From the NCBI GenBank assembly GCA_013203545.1, contig JABMQA010001172.1:1-5267 (forward strand): 5,267 nucleotides of DNA, given 5' to 3'. The DNA comes from Bacteroidota bacterium. Lineage in GTDB: Bacteria > Bacteroidota > Bacteroidia > Bacteroidales > 4484-276. Below the pieces are notes generated by a model. That model was not told the origin of the DNA, did not search any database, and saw only the letters and a list, made by a program, of their open reading frames with translations. Below are positions 1-5,225 of this stretch, in pieces; positions within the stretch are counted from its first letter, which is position 1, and every line of letters begins with the position of its first letter. Both the position numbers and the translations under genes were made by a program.

Positions 1-3000
1 CGGATAATCCCACGGCAGTTACCGTAATTGGTCCGGCAGCTTATGCCGCATTCTGTGGTGACTTTGCACCCGGCGTGATGGATATCATGTATGTAATCGA
101 TTACAATGATAATACCTTGAAGGAGGTTGACATTGCTACCGGTGTTGGTTCCGTAATTGCATCCGTACCATGCCCGATGGAGGGTACCGGTGGCATCTGG
201 ACCGAACTGGCCATCGACAAAACCGATGGTACATTCTATGCTACCGCTACTGATATTACTGCATCCAATCTCTACACCATTGATCCGAATACAGGTGTAA
301 TCACGCTTGTTGGAAACATGGGAATTGAAGCAGTAATCAGCTGTACCATCGATTTGAGTGGCGTAATGTATGCATTTGATATTGTTAGCGACAATACCTA
401 TACTGTTGATTTATCAAGCGGAGCAGGAACATTACTTGGCCCTGCCGGCTTTGATGGTAATTATGCACAAGGCATGGGCTATGATGCGGCTAATGATGTC
501 GTTTATCTCGCAGCATACAGTACATCTGCCCAATTGCTTACTTTGAACAAAGCTACCGGTGCTACTACCTTTATTGCTACACTACCCGGTGAAACCGGAG
601 CTTTCGGATTCCCGTACCAGGGTGGCCCGGCTCCAACAGTAGATGTTGGTGTACAATCATTTGTATCTCCAGTTACAGGCCCTGACTTAGGAAATGAGGT
701 TGTTACCGTAAAGGTTAAGAACTTTGGTACCGCCTCGCAAAGTAACATTCCTGTTTATTACACACTCGATGGTGGGGCACAGGTATCAGGTACGGTTGCA
801 GGACCTGTTGCCGGTGGTGAAACTGCCGATTATACTTTTACAGGATCAGTAAGCCTCGGTACACCCGGACAAGCCTATGCTTTTGTAGCTTGTACCGATC
901 TTGAAGGTGATGAAAATCCCAATAACGATTGTAAGAGTTCAACAGTAACAAATATTATCCCGGTCTATTGTGATGCTACAACCACTACCGAAGATGAATG
1001 GATAGCCAATGTATTGTGCGGGGATATCAACAACTCCAGCGTATGGCAGGGAAGTGTGGCAGATTATACGGATCAATCAACCTTGCTCGAGCCGGGCATT
1101 CCGCAGGACATTACTGTTACCAACGGATACGCATATACCAGCGACATCGTTTATGCCTGGGTTGACTGGAACGACAATTATGAATTTGAAAACGGTGTTG
1201 AAGAGTTTCATCTTACCAATGTCGGTGGAACCGGAGCGGTGTTTGAAGGAACGATTACTGCTCCGCTTGATGTTGCAGGTGGCGAACACCGTATGCGTGT
1301 AAGGATGACATACAGCACACCACCCACACCGTGTGGTAGTGCATCCTATGGTGAAATTGAAGATTATACCATCATAACCGAAGGTGGTGTGGACTGGCTA
1401 ACCATTGCTCCGACATCAGGCACAATACAGCCCGGCGGATTTGCAACAATTAATGCCATGTTTGATGCCAACGAACTGGCGTCAGGTGTTTACAATGCAG
1501 AATTGGGCATTGCTTCCAGCGATCCCAATAATCCACTGGTTCTGGTTCCGGTTGAACTGGTCGTATCTGGCGGTGCACCGAACATCCAGCTCACTACCAA
1601 TCTACTTGAATTTGGAGAGGTTGCCATCGGTAATTCCGGCCAGCTTCCGCTAATAATAAACAATGTTGGATTCGGAGTGCTTGAAGTAACAGGAATACTG
1701 AGTGACAATTCTGATTTCTCTGTAACTTTCACTCCATTCTCCATCAATCCCGGTGAGAGTGAAACGATTGATGTGGAGTTCAGTCCATCACTTGTTGGTG
1801 AGATCGACGGAATTTTAACCATCTCAAGCAACGACCCCGATCAACCAGAGGCTTATGTTGATATGACTGGTATCGGGTACCTGGGAATGCCTGAAAATCT
1901 GGCTGCCACTGTCACAGGGTCCACGGTCGGGCTGAGTTGGGATCCGCCTGCCGATAATCAGTTGAGGGCCTTGCTTGGTTACAACGTTTACAGAGACCAG
2001 GGCTTCGCTGCCTATACAACGTTACCGGCATATACCGATGAGGGAGTTGCTGCTGGTGAACATTTCTACCAGGTTTCTGCTGTTTATGATGAAGGCGAAT
2101 CCGAACTTACTGACCCAATTTCCGTATTTGTAGGAAATGCCGGTATTGCCGTTGACCCCACATTCCTTGAAGAAAACCTGATGGTGAACGGAACATCTAC
2201 CCAACAACTGATGATTTCCAATACTGGTGATCTTCCCCTGGATTTTGAGATTAACAATGGAAGGAGCGCCACAATTTTTGAACCTTTCGAAGATTACAAT
2301 GCAGGAGGTTATCTTGCAGCTCAGGCCAATGCCATGGGTCGCGATTACTGGACAACATGGAGCAATGCTCCGGGAGGGACGGAAGATCCGATGGTAAGCA
2401 ACGAGGTAGCTTTTGAAGGTAACAACTCCCTTGTAATTGAAGGTGTAAATGATGCTGTTCTTTTGTTCAACGATTTGACTGAGGGTGTTTATGTCGTTGA
2501 TTTCTACGTTTATATTCCATCCGGATTTTATGGTTATTTCAACCTGTTGCACGATTTTGCAGGAGCCAGCAGCCAGTGGGGTATGCAGGCGTATTTTGAT
2601 GCCGGTGGCGCCGGGTTGGTTGATGCCGGTGGCGCAGGTGCCGGTTCGTTTACCTATAGTTATAACACTTGGACCAATGTAACAATAAGAGTGGACCTGG
2701 ATGCCAATTTCGCTGAAATGTGGGTTGAAGGCAATTCAATTGTGACCTGGGTTTGGAGTTCCGGTTCATTTGGAACAGGTACCCTGAATAAACTGGATGC
2801 CATGAACCTTTATGCATGGAATGCGAACGGCACACCAAAGGCGTTTTTCGATAACATCAGCTTTAGCGAAGAGGGAAGTGCTGATTGGTTATCATTCAGT
2901 CCGACTTCCGGTACTGTTTCACCCGGCGGATCGGCAACTATAGATGTTGGATTCGATGCAACAGGATTATTACCGGATGTTTATACTACTCAACTTGGTA

Positions 3001-4949
3001 TTACGAGTAATGATCCCAACAACCCTGTTGTAACTGTTCCTGTAACCCTTACCGTTTCAGAAGAGCCCATCCTCGAAGCCGACTTTAGTGGTGTTCCGCT
3101 GGAAGGTGTTACACCGCTTACCGTCCAGTTTACCGATCTTTCCATTGGTGATGCCGTTGAATGGGAGTGGGATTTCGATAACGATGGAACCATCGACAGC
3201 TACGATCAGAATCCGGAATGGGAATATACACAACCCGGATCCTATGCCGTTAAACTGACAATCTACGATGGACTAAAAGGAAGTGATACAGAGCTTAAGC
3301 TGGATTATATTACAGTATTACAACCTGATTCACATTTTGTTCCTGTCTGGACATCTCCATTCAACCCAATGACGGTATTTGTGCTGGAAGCTACGGTTGA
3401 TGAGTTGCCTTTGCAGCCGGGTGATGAGGTTGGTTTGTTTGATATCGATCCCAACACAAGCGAAGAAATCTGCGTGGGTGCCGGTATCCTTACAGAAGTA
3501 CTGGGTGGTGGTGTTTACCTTGAAATCATCGCCTCCATGGATGACGGTTCGGTACCCGATCAGGCCAATGGATTTACACCGGGTAACCCGATCATGTATA
3601 AACTCTGGAATCTGGTTACCGGTGAGATGGAGAACATCATGGCCAGCTACCCATACCCGGGTTATGATGAGGATTATACCTCCCAGGGCACTGCCTTTGT
3701 AGAACTTGCAGCCATGCTCACCTACAACCAGGTGATCCCTCTGCAAACAGGCTGGAATATCATGTCCTTTATGGTTGAGCCTTCGAATATGGATATGCTC
3801 GATATTGTTCAGCCACTCATCGACATGGATGTGCTTTACAAAGTACTTGATGAAGCCGGCGGTTCTGTTTTCCACCTGCCATTTCCTCCGCCCAACGGTC
3901 AGTGGAGTAATACCATTGGTAACATGGCTTGCACCGAAGGGTACTACATTAAACTTACCGAAGAGGCTACATTATCAGCAGAAGGCTATATGGTAGAGAT
4001 GCCGATGGATATTCCGCTAACAAGCGGCTGGAATATGATCAGCTACCCATGCCTTGATCCACAGGATGCACTGGTAGTGGTTCAGCCGCTGATTGATGCA
4101 GGTGTGCTTTACAAAGTGATCGATGAAGCCGGTGGAACCGTTTTCCATCTGCCATTCCCTCCACCCAACGGACAATGGAGCAATACCATAGGTAACTTCC
4201 AGGCAGGAGAGGGATATTATGTGAAGGTAACTGATGATGTGACTTTAACCATCAACAATCCTTCAGATAATGCGGTACTGGCTCAGAAGCCTGTTGCAAC
4301 ACAGTCTACTCAGTTTATTCCAGTGTTTGAAAACAATCCATATATGCCGATGCATATCGTGCTACAATCCGACGAAAGTCTCGTTGCAGGCGATGAAATT
4401 GGCGTGTTCGATGGCGACCTTTGTGTGGGTGCGGCCGTTTATGCAGGCGCCGTCAATCCGCCTATGATCGTCACCTCGATGGATGATCCGTTTACTTCAG
4501 ATTTGGATGGCTTTACGATGGGTAATACAATTTCGGTTGTGGTATGGAGCTATGCAAACCAGACCATTTCTGAGAATTATGAAATCGAATTCATCACTGG
4601 GGATGCGCAATTTACTCCGCTGGGTAGCTATATTGGTGAAATCAAACAGATACTTACCTCAACCGGAGAAAATGGAATCGATAAATTTGAGATTGCTGTT
4701 TCACCCAATCCGGCAGAATACAACACTTTTGTAACGATGAACATTCCGGTTGCCGGTTCGGTTACCTTGAGATTGACGGATGTTTCGGGTAAATATCTGG
4801 GTACTGTGATGAACGCTTATGTTGATGGGGGATTCTTCAGGAATGAACTCAGGACCGAATCTCTGCAGCAGGGTTATTACTTGCTGGAGTACAAATACAA
4901 AACTGTTGATTCTGAAATTAATGGCTATTTGAAGATTGTGGTTTTGTAA
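1..4949 (+). CDS. Giant multidomain T9SS-secreted surface protein, 5' partial
   Basis: This is the 3' part of a gene for a very large exported protein. The frame is open from base 3 (bases 1-2 finish an earlier codon) to TAA at 4947-4949, giving at least 1,648 residues. The start codon, signal peptide and any catalytic domain are upstream of the window. The first GTG/ATG codons (75, 78, 87) fall inside a propeller-like blade and are not credible starts. Visible domains in order are: propeller-like blades, CARDB-like, GEVED, Ig-like, ASH-like, FN3-like, LamG-like, Ig-like, PKD, an A-B-B-A block of repeated modules, and a T9SS type A sorting domain. By family knowledge, such proteins cross the outer membrane through the type IX system and are released or anchored at the surface after the C-terminal signal is cleaved. 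The module content suggests adhesion or binding of carbohydrate or protein ligands; that is inference. No active-site motif was recognised. A terminator-like hairpin follows the stop, so this is probably the last gene of its transcript. The exact family name and ligand are unknown. Confidence 0.95.
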   Translation, partial: DNPTAVTVIGPAAYAAFCGDFAPGVMDIMYVIDYNDNTLKEVDIATGVGSVIASVPCPMEGTGGIWTELAIDKTDGTFYATATDITASNLYTIDPNTGVITLVGNMGIEAVISCTIDLSGVMYAFDIVSDNTYTVDLSSGAGTLLGPAGFDGNYAQGMGYDAANDVVYLAAYSTSAQLLTLNKATGATTFIATLPGETGAFGFPYQGGPAPTVDVGVQSFVSPVTGPDLGNEVVTVKVKNFGTASQSNIPVYYTLDGGAQVSGTVAGPVAGGETADYTFTGSVSLGTPGQAYAFVACTDLEGDENPNNDCKSSTVTNIIPVYCDATTTTEDEWIANVLCGDINNSSVWQGSVADYTDQSTLLEPGIPQDITVTNGYAYTSDIVYAWVDWNDNYEFENGVEEFHLTNVGGTGAVFEGTITAPLDVAGGEHRMRVRMTYSTPPTPCGSASYGEIEDYTIITEGGVDWLTIAPTSGTIQPGGFATINAMFDANELASGVYNAELGIASSDPNNPLVLVPVELVVSGGAPNIQLTTNLLEFGEVAIGNSGQLPLIINNVGFGVLEVTGILSDNSDFSVTFTPFSINPGESETIDVEFSPSLVGEIDGILTISSNDPDQPEAYVDMTGIGYLGMPENLAATVTGSTVGLSWDPPADNQLRALLGYNVYRDQGFAAYTTLPAYTDEGVAAGEHFYQVSAVYDEGESELTDPISVFVGNAGIAVDPTFLEENLMVNGTSTQQLMISNTGDLPLDFEINNGRSATIFEPFEDYNAGGYLAAQANAMGRDYWTTWSNAPGGTEDPMVSNEVAFEGNNSLVIEGVNDAVLLFNDLTEGVYVVDFYVYIPSGFYGYFNLLHDFAGASSQWGMQAYFDAGGAGLVDAGGAGAGSFTYSYNTWTNVTIRVDLDANFAEMWVEGNSIVTWVWSSGSFGTGTLNKLDAMNLYAWNANGTPKAFFDNISFSEEGSADWLSFSPTSGTVSPGGSATIDVGFDATGLLPDVYTTQLGITSNDPNNPVVTVPVTLTVSEEPILEADFSGVPLEGVTPLTVQFTDLSIGDAVEWEWDFDNDGTIDSYDQNPEWEYTQPGSYAVKLTIYDGLKGSDTELKLDYITVLQPDSHFVPVWTSPFNPMTVFVLEATVDELPLQPGDEVGLFDIDPNTSEEICVGAGILTEVLGGGVYLEIIASMDDGSVPDQANGFTPGNPIMYKLWNLVTGEMENIMASYPYPGYDEDYTSQGTAFVELAAMLTYNQVIPLQTGWNIMSFMVEPSNMDMLDIVQPLIDMDVLYKVLDEAGGSVFHLPFPPPNGQWSNTIGNMACTEGYYIKLTEEATLSAEGYMVEMPMDIPLTSGWNMISYPCLDPQDALVVVQPLIDAGVLYKVIDEAGGTVFHLPFPPPNGQWSNTIGNFQAGEGYYVKVTDDVTLTINNPSDNAVLAQKPVATQSTQFIPVFENNPYMPMHIVLQSDESLVAGDEIGVFDGDLCVGAAVYAGAVNPPMIVTSMDDPFTSDLDGFTMGNTISVVVWSYANQTISENYEIEFITGDAQFTPLGSYIGEIKQILTSTGENGIDKFEIAVSPNPAEYNTFVTMNIPVAGSVTLRLTDVSGKYLGTVMNAYVDGGFFRNELRTESLQQGYYLLEYKYKTVDSEINGYLKIVVL
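3..632 (+). other. Beta-propeller-like region, protein residues 1-210
   Basis: Four blade-like units recur about every 44-49 residues. They begin near 90 (YVIDYNDNTLKEVDIATG), 237 (YATATDITASNLYTIDPNTG), 369 (YAFDIVSDNTYTVDLSSG) and 504 (YLAAYSTSAQLLTLNKATG). Each has a hydrophobic strand, a polar turn, a strand of the form L-x-T/E-[VIL]-[DN]-x-x-[TS]-G and a final strand ending near a Gly. This resembles the 'read-out' propeller repeats of secreted Bacteroidota proteins (NHL/WD40-like or DUF4394-like). The residues before base 75 look like the end of an earlier blade, so the propeller probably extends out of the window. The fold is inferred from repeat spacing. The usual role would be ligand or protein binding. 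Confidence 0.6.
639..950 (+). other. CARDB-like adhesive domain, residues 213-316
   Basis: The segment starts VDVGVQSFVSPVTG and continues with EVVTVKVKNFGTAS, a YTLDGG turn, an AGGETADYTF stretch and a closing EGDENPNNDC. This order (an opening 'D..V..' strand, 'V.V.N.G....' and a late 'D..N.NN...' loop) is typical of the CARDB-type Ig-like domains (cell adhesion related domain of bacteria) in large secreted bacterial proteins. The acidic/Asn loop near the end could bind calcium. It is probably a spacer or binding module. The assignment is by pattern only. Confidence 0.7.
960..1379 (+). other. GEVED domain, residues 320-459
   Basis: The module ends with GEIEDYTI (from base 1350), the signature that gives the GEVED family its name. 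It opens at YCDATTTTEDEWIANV and contains a central VYAWVDWNDNYEFENG motif (from base 1149), the usual 'W.DWN.D..F' acidic loop, followed by RMRVRMTYS before a Cys-containing loop. GEVED domains are common in T9SS cargo proteins, often beside peptidase, lectin or PKD domains. Their exact function is not settled, and the DWNDN loop may hold a metal ion. The match is strong over the whole expected length. Confidence 0.9.
1389..1574 (+). other. Ig-like 'DWL..SPTSGT' module, copy 1, residues 463-524
   Basis: The module reads DWLTIAPTSGTIQPGG, then FDANELASGVYNAELGI, SSDPNNP and a final VPVELVV strand. This is the second half of a very common bacterial Ig-like repeat that normally follows an 'SNTG..L.F.I' half. 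Here it directly follows the GEVED domain. A second copy lies at 2880-3059; by eye the two share 35 of 58 residues from DWL to the last strand. It is probably structural. Confidence 0.75.
1578..1877 (+). other. ASH / choice-of-anchor-D-like Ig domain, residues 526-625
   Basis: The sequence runs PNIQLTTNLLEFGEVAIGNSG, then LPLIINNVGFGVLEVTGI, a FSINPGESETIDVEFSP strand pair, ILTISSNDPDQP and a final VDMTGIG. The 'L.FG.V.IG' start, the 'I.N.G...L.V' strand and the 'I.SNDP..P...V...G.G' end are the recognised pattern of ASH (ASPM-SPD-2-Hydin) type Ig domains, often labelled choice-of-anchor D in bacterial annotations. It is a spacer module. Confidence is good for the fold and low for any specific ligand. 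Confidence 0.8.
1887..2132 (+). other. Fibronectin type III-like domain, residues 629-710
   Basis: The module begins MPENLAATVTGSTVGLSWDPP, the usual 'P..L.A.V.G..V.L.W..P' opening of bacterial FN3 repeats. It continues with LLGYNVYRDQ, a YTDEGVAAGEHFYQVSAVY strand and turn, and a closing EGESELTDPISV. The conserved Trp, the GYNVYR strand and the Y.V.A.Y strand are all present. FN3 modules act as spacers or protein-contact modules in extracellular bacterial proteins. Confidence 0.85.
2139..2258 (+). other. N-terminal half of an Ig-like repeat, residues 713-752
   Basis: The 40-residue segment has the pattern I.VDPT.L.E.L..NGTSTQQLMISNTGDLPLDFEI. In many Bacteroidota proteins this half is followed within a few residues by a 'WLS.SPTSGTV' half that completes the domain. 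Here the completing half does not come until 2880, after the roughly 200-residue LamG-like domain. The LamG-like unit therefore looks inserted, or the two halves are independent modules. Confidence 0.6.
2274..2873 (+). other. LamG / jelly-roll-like domain, residues 758-957
   Basis: It starts FEPFEDYNAGGYLAAQ with DYWTTWSNAPGGTEDP. It continues through NSLVIEGVNDAVLLF, the VDFYVYIPSGFYGYFNLL strands, TWTNVTIRVDLDANFAEMWVEG and a closing AFFDNISF. This matches the layout of concanavalin-like jelly-roll domains found in T9SS cargo, in which 'W..V...VDL....AE.WV.G' and the final 'DN..F' strand are characteristic. Such domains often bind carbohydrates, but I cannot point to specific ligand residues. 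A small Gly/Ala-rich duplication sits inside it at 2598-2635. Confidence 0.7.
2598..2635 (+). repeat. Short direct repeat inside the LamG-like domain
   Basis: An identical 14-base unit, gatgccggtggcgc, occurs at 2598-2611 and 2622-2635. The period is 24 bases, exactly eight codons. In the protein this gives DAGGAGLV followed by DAGGAGAG. The frame is preserved. It looks like a small slippage duplication that lengthened a loop of the jelly roll. Confidence 0.85.
2880..3059 (+). other. Ig-like 'DWL..SPTSGT' module, copy 2, residues 960-1019
   Basis: It reads DWLSFSPTSGTVSPGG, then FDATGLLPDVYTTQLGI, SNDPNNP and VPVTLTV. It is homologous to the module at 1389-1574 and closer to the usual family consensus (FDATGL, ITSNDPNNP). 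It follows the LamG-like domain and leads directly into PKD. Its missing first half may be the segment at 2139-2258. Confidence 0.75.
3066..3320 (+). other. PKD domain, residues 1022-1106
   Basis: The segment opens ADFSGVPLEGVTPLTVQFTD, carries WEWDFDNDGTIDSYDQNP from base 3162 and closes with EYTQPGSYAVKLTIYDG. These are the standard PKD landmarks: 'P..V.F.D', the 'W.FD.DG' core, 'Y..PG.Y.V.L.V.D'. PKD domains are rigid extracellular Ig-like spacers, sometimes involved in binding polysaccharide or collagen. Both the order and the length are normal. Confidence 0.92.
3327..3719 (+). other. Module A1: 'NPM...GDE.G.FD...CVGA' domain, residues 1109-1239
   Basis: Landmarks are HFVPVWTSPFNPM, QPGDEVGLFD, EEICVGAGIL, IIASMDDG, NGFTPGNPI, YKLW and a closing TAFVELAAM. 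The same landmarks recur in module A2 (4308-4652), so this is a genuine repeated domain. I recognise the pattern from C-terminal regions of Bacteroidota T9SS proteins but cannot give a secure family name. A1 carries a longer acidic loop than A2 (FDIDPNTSEEICVGA against FDGDLCVGA) and an insertion rich in Tyr, Pro and Asp near its end. The function is unknown. Confidence 0.7.
3735..4010 (+). repeat. Module B1, first tandem 'GWN-PPPNGQW' repeat, residues 1245-1336
   Basis: The unit opens IPLQTGWNIMSF and contains VQPLIDMDVLYKVLDEAGG, then HLPFPPPNGQWSNTIGN and a closing CTEGYYIKLTEEATLSAEG. It is followed at once by a second copy at 4011. The core from VQPLID to IGN (3807-3923) matches the core of the second copy in 35 of 39 residues. 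It resembles 'GWN.IS......G.W.N.IG....EGY.IKV' repeats seen before T9SS sorting domains in other Bacteroidota proteins. The fold and function are not known to me. It is probably a small beta-rich domain. Confidence 0.8.
4011..4259 (+). repeat. Module B2, second tandem 'GWN-PPPNGQW' repeat, residues 1337-1419
   Basis: It opens IPLTSGWNMISY and continues VQPLIDAGVLYKVIDEAGG, HLPFPPPNGQWSNTIGN and AGEGYYVKVTDDVTLTIN. The cores of B1 and B2 (3807-3923 and 4080-4196) are offset by 273 bases. In the 18 codons from the Phe before HLP to the final Asn, seven third positions differ and no residue does. The variable part is the short loop before VQPLID, which is one residue shorter here. A Pro/Asn/Ala/Gln-rich linker (4260-4307) follows. 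Confidence 0.8.
4308..4652 (+). other. Module A2: 'NPYMPM...GDEIGVFDGDLCVGA' domain, residues 1436-1550
   Basis: This is the second copy of the A domain. Landmarks are TQFIPVFENNPYMPM, VAGDEIGVFDGDLCVGA, IVTSMDD, DGFTMGNTI, VVVW and a closing FTPLGSYIGEI. Compared with A1 it is shorter and nearer the pattern I associate with this domain in other T9SS cargo. The FDGDLC loop is acidic and could bind a metal, which is inference. It is the last folded module before the secretion signal. Confidence 0.7.
4686..4946 (+). other. T9SS type A C-terminal sorting domain, residues 1562-1648
   Basis: The final 87 residues carry the usual elements of the Por/type IX sorting domain: FEIAVSPNPAEYNT, then VTLRLTDVSGKYLG, a Gly/Phe turn leading to LRTESLQQGYYLLEYKYK, and the end GYLKIVVL. 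The SPNP motif, the 'D.SGK' strand, 'L..G.Y.L' and the last 'K.VV' strand sit at the expected distances, and nothing follows before the stop. By family knowledge the domain directs export through the outer membrane and is removed by the PorU sortase, with release or attachment to A-LPS. Confidence 0.93.
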
Positions 4950-4974
4950 ACAGTTTTTGAGAATATGATTGGAT

Positions 4975-5009
4975 GCCATTCCTTAAAAAAAGGAATGGCT
5001 TCCTTTTCT
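4975..5009 (+). terminator. Rho-independent terminator for the surface-protein gene
   Basis: A perfect 10-bp stem, gccattcctt (4975-4984) with aaggaatggc (4990-4999), encloses an A5 loop. It is followed at once by the T-rich tract ttccttttct (5000-5009). It lies 26 bases after the stop codon in the right orientation for the gene. The T tract is interrupted by two C residues, so efficiency is uncertain. A run of A within and beside the stem could also let it act on the other strand. Confidence 0.8.
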
Positions 5010-5059
5010 GGTGTATTGTTGTAGGGTTGAACTATTATTACTGTAAGATTAAATTGGTG

Positions 5060-5093
5060 TCTGTCAGAGTCCGAGGAACGAAGACCTGACAGA
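5060..5093 (+). repeat. Palindrome copy 1 (CTGWCAG family)
   Basis: Arms tctgtcag (5060-5067) and ctgacaga (5086-5093) pair over 8 bp. A single unpaired A (5068) and a further gtc/gac stem (5069-5071 with 5083-5085) come inside, closing an 11-base loop. The right arm continues as agtc outside the stem. It shares GTCAGAGTCCGA and CTGACAG with copy 3 at the same internal spacing. Confidence 0.8.
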
Positions 5094-5141
5094 GTCAGAT
5101 CATTAAGTAGTTATAAAAGGTAAGTTGGAAAACAATAACGG

Positions 5142-5183
5142 AATTTAACTCTGACAGGTCTGTCGACTCTGTCAGGTTAAATT
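5142..5183 (-). repeat. Palindrome copy 2, inverted, 18-bp hairpin
   Basis: This is the strongest hairpin in the window. aatttaac (5142-5149) pairs with gttaaatt (5176-5183), ctgacag (5151-5157) with ctgtcag (5169-5175), and gtc (5158-5160) with gac (5165-5167), around the 4-base loop tgtc. Single T bulges at 5150 and 5168 sit on opposite strands on either side of the 7-bp block. Read on the minus strand, its core has the same order as copy 1: CTGACAGAGTC then AGACCTGTCAGAGT, with a 7-base shorter centre. That is why the minus orientation is given. Confidence 0.85.
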
Positions 5184-5185
5184 GA

Positions 5186-5225
5186 TGACCTCGTCAGAGT
5201 CCGACGCAGGAGGTCCTGACAGTCA
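5186..5225 (+). repeat. Palindrome copy 3 (CTGWCAG family)
   Basis: gtcag (5193-5197) pairs with ctgac (5216-5220), and an outer tgac (5186-5189) pairs with gtca (5222-5225). An alternative 6-bp stem is gacctc (5187-5192) with gaggtc (5210-5215). The left half GTCAGAGTCCGA (5193-5204) and right half CTGACAG (5216-5222) are identical to copy 1 and lie exactly 130 bases downstream of it, with a diverged centre. Seven T residues follow at 5229-5235, so this copy could also work as a weak terminator. Confidence 0.7.

Noticed and set aside
75..80. GTG/ATG at 75 and 78 as the start of the gene
   Set aside because: The frame is open upstream to base 3, and residues 1-24 continue the propeller-like sequence. 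No signal peptide follows 75, although the protein must be exported. The gene is simply cut by the window edge.
119..126. gaaggagg, resembling a Shine-Dalgarno sequence
   Set aside because: It lies inside the coding frame (codons for Lys-Glu-Val), no start codon follows at the right distance, and Bacteroidota rely little on such sites.
2022..2552. 176-codon open frame on the minus strand
   Set aside because: It lies wholly antisense to well-recognised FN3 and LamG-like coding sequence. Its translation shows no recognisable domain, so it is a shadow of the real gene.
3330..3875. 181-codon open frame on the minus strand
   Set aside because: It is antisense to module A1 and the start of B1, whose plus-strand protein is clearly conserved by internal repetition. 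The translation is rich in His and Ile with no family features.
3735..4259. An assembly or recent-duplication artefact creating the two B repeats
   Set aside because: The copies differ at many silent positions and by one residue in length, so they are not a copied stretch of sequence.
5060..5225. A CRISPR array
   Set aside because: There are only three copies, spacing is unequal, one copy is inverted and the repeats themselves diverge in the centre. CRISPR repeats would be near identical, same-strand and evenly spaced.
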